DNA of 60,475 nucleotides from Streptosporangiaceae bacterium. GTDB lineage: Bacteria; Actinomycetota; Actinomycetes; Streptosporangiales; Streptosporangiaceae. Made by a program: the position numbers and the translations under genes. The notes beneath the pieces are model-generated. The model was not told where the DNA came from. It saw only the letters and a program-made list of their open reading frames with translations, and searched no databases. The first letter of the stretch is position 1, and every line of letters begins with the position of its first letter. This document shows positions 8,801 through 16,338 of this stretch, in pieces. The stretch covers positions 1 to 60,475 of the forward strand of contig JAFAZE010000173.1 in assembly GCA_019239975.1 (NCBI GenBank), written 5' to 3'.

Positions 8801-9828
8801 GCGGACAGCCGGGAGTAGAGGGGCAGCACGTCGAGGCCGGGGCGCCCCTTCAGCGTGTCGGCCGTGTCGCGGATCTCGCGCTCGCCGCTGAGGAAGACGA
8901 GGATGTCGCCGGGGCCCGCCGCGGACAGCTCGTCGATGGCGTCGCCGATCGCCTGTGCCTGGTCCCGCTCCTCCCCCTCCCCCGGTGTGTCCGGGCCGGC
9001 GAGCGGCCGGTACCGCACCTCGACCGGATAGGTGCGCCCTGAGACCTCGATGACGGGTACGTCCGCGGCATCCGCTCCGAAGTGTTCCGCGAACCGCGCG
9101 GGGTCGATGGTGGCGGAGGTGATGATGACCTTCAGGTCGGGGCGGCGCGGGAGCAGCTGCTTGAGGTAGCCGAGGATGAAGTCGATGTTCAGGCTGCGCT
9201 CGTGCGCCTCGTCGATGATCAGAGTGTCGTAGCGAAGCAGGTCGCGGTCGCCGGCGATCTCGGCCAGCAGGATGCCGTCGGTCATCAGCTTCACCAGCGT
9301 GCGGTCGGTGGCCTTGTCGGTGAACCTGACCTTGTAGCCGGCGACCGAGCCGAGGTCCGTGCCGAGCTCTTCGGCGATCCGCTCGGCGACGGTCCGGGCG
9401 GCGATCCGCCGGGGCTGGGTGTGCCCGATCTGACCGCGGATTCCCCGGCCCAGCTCGAGGCAGATCTTGGGGATCTGGGTGGTCTTACCGGAGCCGGTTT
9501 CGCCGGCGATGATCACCACCTGGTGGTCCCGGATGGCGGCGAGGATCTCGTCCTTGCGCTGGCTGACCGGGAGGGCGTCCGGGTACGTGACCACCGGCGC
9601 CGAGGCGCGCCGCTGTCGTTCGCGCTCCGCCGCCCGCTCGACATCGGCCGCGAGCTGGGCGACGGCCTTCTCCCGCGCCTCCGGCGCGCGCATCGCCGCC
9701 GTTCTGGCGGCGCGCCGGCTCAGCCGGTGCTGGTCGATCAGCATCAGCTCAGGCAGGCGTTCCCTCAGCTCGGCGAGCGAGGGCAGCACAGTCGGCGTGT
9801 TCATACCGGCGGGAAGAGTAAACGACAT
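5830..9828 (-). CDS. hrpA: ATP-dependent RNA helicase HrpA
   Basis: DEAH-box helicase of 1332 aa, full family length. Walker A GETGSGKT is at residues 109-116, motif Ib region QPRRIAA at ~138-144, DEAH at 206-209, motif III SAT soon after, then the helicase C domain with the arginine-finger region (QRKGRCGR), the HA2/OB region and the long HrpA-specific DUF3418 C-terminus. HrpA acts on structured RNA and stalled ribosomes in other bacteria. A second in-frame ATG at 9804 is possible; neither has a good ribosome site. It is a stand-alone gene whose 5' end faces a TetR gene 131 bp away. Confidence 0.93.
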   Translation of the reverse strand: MSFTLPAGMNTPTVLPSLAELRERLPELMLIDQHRLSRRAARTAAMRAPEAREKAVAQLAADVERAAERERQRRASAPVVTYPDALPVSQRKDEILAAIRDHQVVIIAGETGSGKTTQIPKICLELGRGIRGQIGHTQPRRIAARTVAERIAEELGTDLGSVAGYKVRFTDKATDRTLVKLMTDGILLAEIAGDRDLLRYDTLIIDEAHERSLNIDFILGYLKQLLPRRPDLKVIITSATIDPARFAEHFGADAADVPVIEVSGRTYPVEVRYRPLAGPDTPGEGEERDQAQAIGDAIDELSAAGPGDILVFLSGEREIRDTADTLKGRPGLDVLPLYSRLSAAEQHRVFETRPGSRGRRVVLATNVAETSLTVPGIRYVIDPGTARISRYSLRTKVQRLPIERISQASANQRKGRCGRTADGICIRLYSEDDFASRPAFTDPEILRTNLASVILQMAAAGLGDVRAFPFIDPPDARSIADGVRLLEELNAFASGRLTGLGRKLARLPVDPRIGRMILEADRNGCAREVLIIASALSIQDPRERPADAQQAADQAHRRFAEPDSDFAAFLNLWEYLTTRQRELSGSAFRRMCRAEFLSYLRVREWQDLHGQLQSLAGDLGVAVTSSSTERERVHVSLLAGLLSQVGMKLVADRARGNGSRAAGAGGRRPLTEYLGARNARFAIFPGSALARKPPDWVVAAELVETSRLWGRLVATIDPEWIEPLAQHLVRRSYSEPRWERKQGAVMATEKVTLYGIPIVADRKVTYSRIDPAGSRELFIRHALVEGDWDARHRFLRENQQRLAEAGELERRLRRRGLVAGEDALFAFYDARIPSGVVSARHFDAWWKKARNQAPSLLTLSAEELLSERAAGLDADEYPDVWTSASAGAGETVLPLSYQFEPGAETDGVTIDLPLKTLNQASADEFSWQVPGLREELVTELIRSLPKALRRDLVPAPDVAREVLARLAAGDGDHPAGDIRDVLARELRALRGVDIPHGAWDPGRLPPHLRITFRVTDGGRVLATGKDLTALQRQLRPRLRATLSAAAGAITRTGLTTWEFGSLPRVFEQGEVKAYPALYDAGDAVDIRLFETESAARAAMWAGTRRLILLGVRSPVKEIAGTLPVSAKLTLSHNPHGSVSAMFEDCVNCAADALISGAGGPAWDREGFGKLRDTVRAGLHAETAEVVARAETILRSAHSIETRLSAMHSQLLQPAAEDIRAQLGGLVHRGFLTAAGGARLPHLQRYLGGIERRLDKLPDSPGRDAENMAIVRRVTEEYERAVAALPPARRGSAGVRAVRWMIEELRVSLFAQTLGTPAPVSERRIRSAVERMR

Positions 9829-9959
9829 GGTCCAGATCGGCTAACGCTTTTCGGGGCCGGAGGCTTCCTCGCCGAGCGCGCGGCTGCGGCGGCCGCTCGC
9901 GGTTCGCGTTTGAGGTGATCTGTCACCCTTCTCACTCTCCGAGAAGATACGCTCCGAAT

Positions 9960-10505
9960 GTGATCACTCGCGAGGAGCACGCGCGGCGTACGAGGGAGGC
10001 GCTGATCGAGGCCGGCCTCCAGCTTGCCGAGACCAGCTCGCTCGCCGGGATGAGTGTGAACCGGGTGGTTAAAGAGGCTGGTGTCGCCAAGGGCAGCTTC
10101 TTCTATCACTTCGGTGACCGGGCCAGCTACCTGCTGGCCCTGCACCGGGGATTCCATGACGGCGTGCTGGCGGAAGTGCGGCGGGCGATCGAGGGCCTGC
10201 CGCCCGGCGCCGGCCGGCTGTGGAGCGGCGCCAACGGCTACCTTGACGCATGCCTGCGCCGGCGGGGCGTACGCGCGCTCCTGCTCGAGGCCAGGGCGCA
10301 GCCGGCGGTGGCGACCGAGATCCGGGTGCGCAACGACCAGATCGCGCACCTGTGCGAGCCGGATTTTCACGTCATGGGACGGCGGCGCCCGCTGGAGAGC
10401 GCCCGGCTGTGGGTGGGTCTCGTCGCCGAGGCGGCCCTGATCGAGCACGACTCGGGGCACCGCCTGCCGGACCTGCGGGAAGCCGTGCGCGAGTACCTCA
10501 CCTAG
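9960..10505 (+). CDS. TetR-family transcriptional regulator
   Basis: 181-aa repressor. The helix-turn-helix is at residues ~10-55 (TREALIEAGLQLAETSSL ... VKEAGVAKGSFFYHFGDRASYL). The C-terminus has a helical ligand domain with a 'VGLVAEAALIEHDSGHRLPDL' type end. I start it at GTG 9960 rather than the upstream ATG at 9915 because the protein then begins just before the conserved helix and GAGAAG lies upstream. It is divergent from hrpA; no obvious target gene follows. Assignment is firm, regulon unknown. Confidence 0.85.
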   Translation: MITREEHARRTREALIEAGLQLAETSSLAGMSVNRVVKEAGVAKGSFFYHFGDRASYLLALHRGFHDGVLAEVRRAIEGLPPGAGRLWSGANGYLDACLRRRGVRALLLEARAQPAVATEIRVRNDQIAHLCEPDFHVMGRRRPLESARLWVGLVAEAALIEHDSGHRLPDLREAVREYLT

Positions 10506-10703
10506 CCCATGCTGACGTGCTCGTGGCCAAGCCGGGGACCGCACGGCGTGCGCGTCGCCCTCGACGGCGAGGCCATCGCCGCCGCCGCTCGCGAGGCCCA
10601 GCCCTTCCGGCAGAGCTAAGGTCTTGGCGCGGTCAACGTCCGGCGGGACCGGGCGCGTGTCAGCAATCGGGGGCCACACCATGCCGACCAGAAAGAAGCT
10701 GCG

Positions 10704-11255
10704 ATGCGGCGAAATACCGGGGACATCGACGAGCGTTTCGCTGCCTTCGTGCGCGGACACGGCGAGCGTCACCTGCGGGTAGCTGTCCTGCTCACCGGCG
10801 ACTGGCATGCCGCCGAGGACCTCGTCCAGGCCAGCCTCGTCAAGCTCTACCGGGCATGGCCCCGCCTCGACACCAGCATCGACCCCGACGCCTACCTGCG
10901 CCGGATCGTCATCAACACGCACCGCTCGTGGTGGCGCGCCCGGTGGCGAAGGGAAACGCCGGCCGCGGCGCTGCCCGACGACTCCTCCGGTGAGGACATG
11001 GCCGACCGGCACGCGCTCGGCGCGCTTGTCAGGCAGGCGCTCACCACGCTGCCCCGCCAGCAGCGGGCCGTGCTGGTACTTCGCTACTGCGAGGATCTGC
11101 CGGAAACCGAGGTGGCGAAGCTGCTCGGTTGCTCGGCCGGATCGGTCAAGACCCACGCGTACCGGGGGCTGCGGGCACTCCGCGCGCAGCTCGGCAGCGA
11201 GTTGCCCCGTTACACGGTCAACCAAGCACCGGCCCCACAGTGTGACAGGGGATGA
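10704..11255 (+). CDS. ECF sigma factor, SigE-type family
   Basis: RNA polymerase sigma-70 family ECF factor of 183 aa. Region 2 occupies ~8-75 (FVRGHGERHLRVAVLLTGD ... AEDLVQASLVKLYRAWPRLD). Region 4 occupies ~105-160 (LTTLPRQQRAVLVLRYCEDL ... LGCSAGSVKTHAYRGLRALR). This short-linker type is widespread in actinomycetes. The next gene starts 22 bases downstream and encodes a protein with a short cytoplasmic N-terminus and one membrane segment, the arrangement expected for a membrane-bound partner or anti-sigma factor. Confidence 0.9.
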   Translation: MRRNTGDIDERFAAFVRGHGERHLRVAVLLTGDWHAAEDLVQASLVKLYRAWPRLDTSIDPDAYLRRIVINTHRSWWRARWRRETPAAALPDDSSGEDMADRHALGALVRQALTTLPRQQRAVLVLRYCEDLPETEVAKLLGCSAGSVKTHAYRGLRALRAQLGSELPRYTVNQAPAPQCDRG

Positions 11256-11277
11256 ACTTAGCGTGAAGGAGCCTTGC

Positions 11278-12348
11278 ATGCACAACATCCAGACCGACAT
11301 CGACACCGATCTAGAGGAGGAGGCACGCCGGCTGTTCACCGCGGCGGCCGAGAACGTCCCGCCGGCAGCCGACCTGCTGCGCGGCCTGCGGGCCCGGCGT
11401 GCCCGGCGTGCCCGGGCGAGGGCCGTGATGTCCACGGCGACGGCGGGTTCGGTGGCGGCCGGCACGTTCTTCGCGCTGACGGCAACCGGGGCACCGTCAG
11501 CGCTTGCCCAGGTCGCCAGCGCCGCGTCGCGTACCGCGGCGCAAAGCTATAGCGTCACCGCGGTCACGACCACCGGTGAAACGGGTGTGCGCGGCGTCCA
11601 GTGGCGGCCGATCGGCCGGCAGCAAATTTCCGCCCAGTTCGATCCCGCGCGCCGGGTGGGAGAGCAAACGGCATCGGACGGCGTGCAGATACGCTACATC
11701 GGCGACTATGAATATATCCGGGAGCCTTCCGCCGTGCACGGCAGGTCATGGCTGAAGACACGCGAGCTGTCGGTGGCGGAACCGCGGACAGAGAGCGGGC
11801 AGGCGCTCTTCGACAGCCTGCTGCGGCTGAGCCAGGTGTACCCGCAGAACCTGCTGCGCACGCTCCAGTCAGCCGGCCGGGTTCGGGCCGCCGGCGGCGC
11901 GTCCGGTCCTGGCTGGTCCGGCACCCGGTATGAGATCGCCGCCAGCACCCCCCAGTACGTGTTCGAGCTCACGCCCAGCCGGCACCCGCGCGCCAGGATG
12001 GTGAAGATCGGCGAGGCTGTGACCACGAGCGGCTCGGTCGACGTCGACCGGCAGGGGAGGGTACGGCGCATCGACGTCACCGTCAGGACACCGCTCCCGT
12101 ACGGCAGACCGAATGGCGCCATGTCGGCGCGAGGGGCGCTCGTCACCGCGATCCAGATGACGCTCGGCGACTTCGGTGCGCCCGTTTCGGTGGCCGCGCC
12201 GCCGCCGAACGAGACCACCACACAGCCCGGGACCGGGATCTCCATGCCGGTGGTCCTCGCCGCTGGTGAGATGAGCGTCGCCGTGCCAGTCACGCCTGTT
12301 ATCGCGCCGACGCCGGCCGGCGCGCCGAAACCACTCCCGCGCCGGTAA
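11278..12348 (+). CDS. Single-pass membrane protein downstream of sigma factor
   Basis: 356-aa protein. The first ~45 residues are charged and probably cytoplasmic, ending in an Arg-rich stretch (RGLRARRARRARARA). One hydrophobic segment follows at ~47-75, then a ~280-residue external domain of beta-strand character and a Pro-rich end. ATG 11278 has AAGGAG six bases upstream. Position and topology suggest an anti-sigma or sigma-linked sensor, but no zinc anti-sigma motif (HxxxCxxC) is present, and the external domain is not a family I can name. Confidence 0.7.
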   Translation: MHNIQTDIDTDLEEEARRLFTAAAENVPPAADLLRGLRARRARRARARAVMSTATAGSVAAGTFFALTATGAPSALAQVASAASRTAAQSYSVTAVTTTGETGVRGVQWRPIGRQQISAQFDPARRVGEQTASDGVQIRYIGDYEYIREPSAVHGRSWLKTRELSVAEPRTESGQALFDSLLRLSQVYPQNLLRTLQSAGRVRAAGGASGPGWSGTRYEIAASTPQYVFELTPSRHPRARMVKIGEAVTTSGSVDVDRQGRVRRIDVTVRTPLPYGRPNGAMSARGALVTAIQMTLGDFGAPVSVAAPPPNETTTQPGTGISMPVVLAAGEMSVAVPVTPVIAPTPAGAPKPLPRR

Positions 12349-12369
12349 GCCGGAAAAGCGGCGCCCGCG

Positions 12370-12407
12370 GATCCGCCGGCGGTCTCCTTGGGGGCCGTCG
12401 GCGGATC
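12370..12407. terminator. Hairpin between convergent genes
   Basis: GATCCGCCGGCGG at 12370-12382 pairs with CCGTCGGCGGATC at 12395-12407 with one mismatch and a 12-nt loop. It lies in the 62-bp gap between the sigma-linked membrane protein and the convergent amidohydrolase, so it may terminate both. Confidence 0.6.
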
Positions 12408-12410
12408 AGC

Positions 12411-13244
12411 TCATTCCAGGCCGTAGCACTTGCGCGCGGTACCGCCCAGGATCGCGTCGCGCTCGCCGCCGGACAGCGCGGCGAGCACCGCCGACAGCTC
12501 CGTCCAGACCTTCCGGTACCCGCCGCCGAGTTCCGCGACCGGCCAGTCGCTGCCGAACAGCAGGCGGTCCGCCCCGAACAGCTCCACGGCGAACTCGACG
12601 AACGGCCGGATACCGGCGGCGTCCCAGCCCTCCCCGGGCGGGTACAGGCCGGAGACCTTTGCGTACACGAGCGGGTTGCGCGCCACCTCGGTGATCAGCG
12701 AGCGCCACGGTTCCCAGTCCGCTCGTCCGAGCGGCGGGTGCGCCAGGTGATCGAGAACCATTCGCAGCCCGGGATACCGCGCGGACAGCACGGGAACGTG
12801 CCGCAGGTGCGCGGGCAGCACGGCCACCACGTCGAACGGCACGCCGCGCCGTTCGAGCAGCGCCAGGCCCTCGCCGGCGCCGGGCCGCAGCACCCAGTCC
12901 GGATCCGGCTGATCATGGATCAGCGTGCGGATGCCGGCGAACTTCGGCCTGGCAGCCAGCCGGTCCAGGTGGTCCGCCGCCTCTTCCGGGCGGTCCAGCG
13001 GGATCCACGCGACCACGCCGGCGATCTCCTGATGTGCCCGCGCGACGTCGAACATCGCCTCGGTGTCCGCGGCGTCATCATCGGCCTGCACGAGTACCGC
13101 GCGGTCGACGCCGGTTCCGGCTGACCGCTCCATGAAGTCCGCGAACGCGAAGGTCCGGTTGAGCGGCTCGTTCTCCGGACGCTGCAGCCACTCGTAGTGA
13201 TGCCGCCCGGTGTCCCACAGGTGCAGGTGTGCGTCGATGATCAT
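12411..13244 (-). CDS. Amidohydrolase (amidohydrolase_2 family)
   Basis: Metal-dependent hydrolase of the TIM-barrel amidohydrolase superfamily, 277 aa, usual length. The N-terminal metal motif DAHLHLWD is at residues 4-11. The other landmarks are VLDHLAHPP in the middle and LLFGSDWP near residue 232, containing the conserved metal-binding Asp. Relatives hydrolyse lactones (fuconolactone-type) or decarboxylate aromatics. ATG 13244 starts directly at the first motif; the longer frame upstream is not conserved-looking. No pathway neighbours identify the substrate. Confidence 0.88.
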   Translation of the reverse strand: MIIDAHLHLWDTGRHHYEWLQRPENEPLNRTFAFADFMERSAGTGVDRAVLVQADDDAADTEAMFDVARAHQEIAGVVAWIPLDRPEEAADHLDRLAARPKFAGIRTLIHDQPDPDWVLRPGAGEGLALLERRGVPFDVVAVLPAHLRHVPVLSARYPGLRMVLDHLAHPPLGRADWEPWRSLITEVARNPLVYAKVSGLYPPGEGWDAAGIRPFVEFAVELFGADRLLFGSDWPVAELGGGYRKVWTELSAVLAALSGGERDAILGGTARKCYGLE

Positions 13245-13726
13245 CGGTGTCAGCTCCCCGGCTCCCCGGCTCTCCGGCTCCCCGGCTCGGAGGGTGCGGG
13301 CCCTGGAGCCGCTCACGGACACAACCTGCCATAGCGGACCGGCGCGTGTCCATGCTCTGGCGCGGGTGGCGCCGCCCGGGAATGCGGTGGCACCTGCCGG
13401 TGTTGGCGTGTACAGTCGCGGCCGAGCGATCGTGTATGCTTGCGGCCGAGCGATACCGCGATCAGCGGGACGGCGCCCCATCTGAGCGGGCACCGAGCGT
13501 CCTCCCAGGTTTCCCGGGTTTATCACCTGCCACTGTGCCCGTACCCCGTCCCGGGCATTGTGCGGCAGCGTTGCGCGATCACGGAGACTCCGGCTCTCAT
13601 AACACCTGAATTTCCGCGAGGTTTTCAGAGCTGGCGGGTTCTGGAAGTTACGGGTCGTATTCGGCACCTTCGTTTCCACCACACCGGTTGCGCCAATTAG
13701 ATCGCGGAAATTACGGGCCCAATATG
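13245..13726. other. Intergenic region with short direct repeats
   Basis: No gene recognised. At 13256-13290 there are four imperfect 8-9 bp repeats of the GGCTCCCC type. GCGGCCGAGCGAT occurs twice 25 bp apart, near 13418 and 13443. The segment 13590-13720 has a lower GC content and may hold promoter elements for rho, but no -35/-10 pair is convincing. Confidence 0.4.
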
Positions 13727-13937
13727 GGGCTCTGGCTTAAATCCCGGGATGGTAGCTAACCTCATCGATCGCTACCCGCCCGCCAGGCCCACAGGTAACA
13801 CCCCTGCTGCCGGCAGCCGTCCCCTGCGCGGGGCCAAATGCGCCAGCGGCCCCACTGGGCGGGGCCAAATGCGCCAGCGGCCCCGCTGCCATCGTGAGCC
13901 CCGGACCGTGGCCATCCAGAAACACATGCCAGAGCCC
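13727..13937 (-). mobile_element. MITE copy 1, 211 bp, upstream of rho
   Basis: Non-autonomous element with perfect 10-bp terminal inverted repeats (GGGCTCTGGC at 13727-13736, GCCAGAGCCC at 13928-13937). It is flanked by a near-perfect 6-bp target duplication, AATATG (13721-13726) and GATATG (13938-13943). Inside are two 26-bp units at 13828-13853 and 13859-13884 (31-bp period), each beginning GCGGGGCC and ending GGCCCC. A second copy in the opposite orientation is at 35091-35308. No transposase frame is present. Only 78 bp separate its end from the rho start, so it makes up much of the rho upstream region. Confidence 0.88.
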
Positions 13938-14015
13938 GATATGGCACCCAGGTCTCCGTCAAAGCGTGCCGTCCGGGTGGCTCTTCAATGCTTACCAACG
14001 AAAGGAAACGCCTTT

Positions 14016-15341
14016 ATGGCAACAACAGCTACACAAGAAACAGAGCGCGCCCGGACGAGGGCGCAGGAAGCGCGCGAAGCGGCCGAGGCGCAGGCAGCGG
14101 CCCAGGCGCAGGGGACCCGTTCCGGCGTCTCCCTCGTGTCGGGGATTATCGACGTCACCGACGGGCACGCGTTCGTCCGCGTCTCCGGCTACCGGCGCTC
14201 GCCGGACGACGTCTACATATCCGCCGCGAAGATCAGGCAGTACGGGCTCCGGGCAGGCGATCTGATCGAGGGTGCCGCGCGGCCCCAGGACGAGAACCCG
14301 GACGCCGGGCACAACGCGAAATCCGCGAACGGCCGCAATGGCCGCGACGGCCAGAACGGCCAGAACGGCCAGGCCAAGAACGGCCGCCGGGCACGGGGCG
14401 GGCAGCACGGAAAATACCGCGCGCTCGACCGCGTCGACACGATCAACGGCATTCCACCGGAGGCGGCGAGGACGCGCCCGCGTTTCGACGAGCTGACACC
14501 GCTTTATCCCGAAGAATGGCTCCGCCTCGAAGACGGCGACGCGTCCGCGACGGCGCGGATCATCGACCTCGTATCGCCGATCGGCAAGGGGCAGCGGGGC
14601 CTCATCGTGTCCGCGCCGAAGGCGGGCAAGACGATGATCCTCAAGGCGATCGCCACCGCGATCGCGAACAGCCATCCCGAGGTGCACCTGATGGTGGTGC
14701 TCGTCGGCGAACGGCCCGAGGAGGTCACCGACCTGCGCCGGTCCGTGCGGGGCGAGGTCGTCTACTCGACGTTCGACCAGTCGCCCGAGGACCACATCAG
14801 GGTCGCGGAGCTGGCCATCGAGCGGGCCAAGCGCCTGGTCGAGCTCAACAGGGACGTCGTGGTGCTCCTCGACTCGATCACCCGGCTTGGCCGCGCCTAC
14901 AACCTGGCGGCTCCGGCGAGCAGCCGGACGCTGGCCGGCGGGGTCGCGGCGTCCGCCCTTCAGCCGCCCCGCCAGTTCCTCGGGGCCGCGCGAAACGTCG
15001 AGGACGGCGGATCGCTGACGATCCTTTCCTCCGCGCTTGTCGACACCGGATCCAGGATGGACGACGTGCTCTTCGAGGAGTTCAAGGGCACCGGCAACAT
15101 GGAGCTGCGGCTGCGCCGCGAGCTCGCGGAGAAGCGCATCTTCCCGGCGATCGACCCAATGCCTTCCGGTACCCGCCGCGATGAGCTGCTGATGCCGCCG
15201 GCCGAGCACGCCGCTGTCGGCAGGCTACGCCGGGCGCTGGCCGGGCTCGATTCGCAGCAGGCCCTGCAGCTGCTCATCGACAAGACCCGGCAGACGGTCT
15301 CCAACCCGGAGTTCCTGCGCCAGATCCAGCAAGGCGGGTAA
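14016..15341 (+). CDS. rho: Transcription termination factor Rho, short form
   Basis: Hexameric RNA-dependent ATPase that releases transcripts. 441 aa, against about 600-700 in typical actinobacterial Rho. The helical Rho_N domain and the long basic insert are missing; residues 1-35 are an Ala/Glu/Gln-rich helix. The RNA-binding OB fold is present (DDVYISAAKIRQYGLRAGD, 64-82), interrupted at ~99-132 by an Asn/Gly/Arg-rich stretch. The ATPase core is complete: Walker A SAPKAGKT (199-206), Walker B VVVLLDS (281-287), SITRLGRAYN, and EEFKGTGNMEL. ATG 14016 has AAAGGAAA 8 bases upstream. The catalytic core looks functional. It may be a second, accessory Rho. Confidence 0.92.
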   Translation: MATTATQETERARTRAQEAREAAEAQAAAQAQGTRSGVSLVSGIIDVTDGHAFVRVSGYRRSPDDVYISAAKIRQYGLRAGDLIEGAARPQDENPDAGHNAKSANGRNGRDGQNGQNGQAKNGRRARGGQHGKYRALDRVDTINGIPPEAARTRPRFDELTPLYPEEWLRLEDGDASATARIIDLVSPIGKGQRGLIVSAPKAGKTMILKAIATAIANSHPEVHLMVVLVGERPEEVTDLRRSVRGEVVYSTFDQSPEDHIRVAELAIERAKRLVELNRDVVVLLDSITRLGRAYNLAAPASSRTLAGGVAASALQPPRQFLGAARNVEDGGSLTILSSALVDTGSRMDDVLFEEFKGTGNMELRLRRELAEKRIFPAIDPMPSGTRRDELLMPPAEHAAVGRLRRALAGLDSQQALQLLIDKTRQTVSNPEFLRQIQQGG

Positions 15342-16150
15342 GGCGAATGAGGCGAATCGCGTAAGTCCGCCCGCCGCGCCACGTGCAGGACGGCTCCCCA
15401 GTGCCGCCGCAGCGGCCTGCCCGGCCGCAGGGCGAGCCGCCGCCGGATCTCGCCGAACAGCCGCTCCCGCTGCCACTCCGCCATGCTGATGTGCCCCGAG
15501 AAGGTGCCCAGCAGCGCGATGTACTCTTCGGCATCGTAGGTACGCTCCCAGTCGTACTGCCGGACGGACACCACCGAGAACAGCCCGGTCGCCTCGATCT
15601 CCGCGCGGTCGTCGGGAAGCTCCCCCGGGCGCGTCCACACGGTTCCCGGCGGCAGCCCCTCCCCGATTTCGTCGTAGACCTCCTGGATCTGCGGGAAGAA
15701 CGGATCGCCGTCCTCCGGCAAGACGTGCGCCGCCGCCCAGAACGCGAGATGCCCGCCGGGCCGCAAGGCCTGCCACGCCCGCAGGTACCGTACCTCCGGG
15801 TCGATCCAGTGCCACGCGGTGGCCGCGAAGACCAGCGCGAACCGCGAATCCGGCCGCCAGTCCTCGAAGCGCCCCTCGGTCACCGAGATGGCACCCGAGC
15901 TGCGGCGCGCCACCGCCGCGAGAGCCGGGCCGAGTTCGATGCAGGTCACCGGGTAGCCGCGCCGGGCGAAGGGCCTGGTGGCCTTTCCGGTGGCGCAGCC
16001 GACCTCGAGCACCGGATCGCCGGGCGACAGGCCGGTGCCGGCGATGAGGTCATCGAAAAGCGGCTCGGGATAGTCCGGGCGCACCCGGTCATAGGCCTCC
16101 GCCGCCTGGTCAAACGTTTCCCGCAGCCGCTTTCGCTCGCCGTCTGCCAT
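14960..16150 (-). CDS. SAM-dependent methyltransferase, 3' end overlaps rho
   Basis: Class I methyltransferase. Motif I VLEVGCATGKATR lies at residues ~48-60 after the FDQAAEAYDRVRPDYP start typical of a methyltransf_11 family. AATAWHWIDPE and LRPGGHLAFW follow. The natural C-terminus should lie near 15365 (about 260 aa), but no stop occurs in the frame there. It continues for ~135 codons antisense through the 3' end of rho to 14960, where the encoded residues are low-complexity Ser/Arg. ATG 16150, preceded in frame by GTG 16153, lies in a 35-bp tandem repeat. Core assignment is firm; substrate unknown. Confidence 0.8.
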   Translation of the reverse strand: MADGERKRLRETFDQAAEAYDRVRPDYPEPLFDDLIAGTGLSPGDPVLEVGCATGKATRPFARRGYPVTCIELGPALAAVARRSSGAISVTEGRFEDWRPDSRFALVFAATAWHWIDPEVRYLRAWQALRPGGHLAFWAAAHVLPEDGDPFFPQIQEVYDEIGEGLPPGTVWTRPGELPDDRAEIEATGLFSVVSVRQYDWERTYDAEEYIALLGTFSGHISMAEWQRERLFGEIRRRLALRPGRPLRRHWGAVLHVARRADLRDSPHSPYPPCWIWRRNSGLETVCRVLSMSSCRACCESSPASARRSLPTAACSAGGISSSSRRVPEGIGSIAGKMRFSASSRRSRSSMLPVPLNSSKSTSSILDPVSTSAEERIVSDPPSSTFRAAPRNWRGG

Positions 16151-16239
16151 CACGCGGAAAGTATCCCAGCCTCGCCGTCTGCCATCACGCGGAGAGTATC
16201 CCAGCCTCGCCGTCTGCCCTCACGCGGAGCGTATCCAGC
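16136..16239. repeat. Three tandem 35-bp repeats over methyltransferase start
   Basis: Units at 16136-16170, 16171-16205 and 16206-16239 (one base shorter) begin CTCGCCGTCTGCC. The first contains the start codon of the methyltransferase. In the second, the same ATG (16185) opens an 11-codon leader frame (MADGEAGILSA) whose TGA overlaps the real ATG. In the third the ATG is mutated. Confidence 0.85.
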
Positions 16240-16338
16240 GGTGAATCAAGATCTTTTGATTTACCGAACGAGCGCTGGCTCACGCCCGCGCGGCCGGCAT
16301 GGGCTTCGGGGAGACGGCGTGTCTGGCTGGATGTGCGG

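Noticed and set aside
10509..10619. 36-codon plus-strand frame between the TetR and sigma genes
   Set aside because: No ribosome site, no recognisable family, and composition like neighbouring non-coding DNA; possibly a gene fragment but not supportable.
12411..13682. Longer amidohydrolase start upstream of 13244
   Set aside because: The extra ~145 codons cover short direct repeats and low-complexity sequence; the family begins at the DAHLHLWD motif right after ATG 13244.
16136..16239. Possible CRISPR array
   Set aside because: The three 35-bp units are contiguous with no unique spacers, so this is a simple tandem duplication; no cas genes are near.
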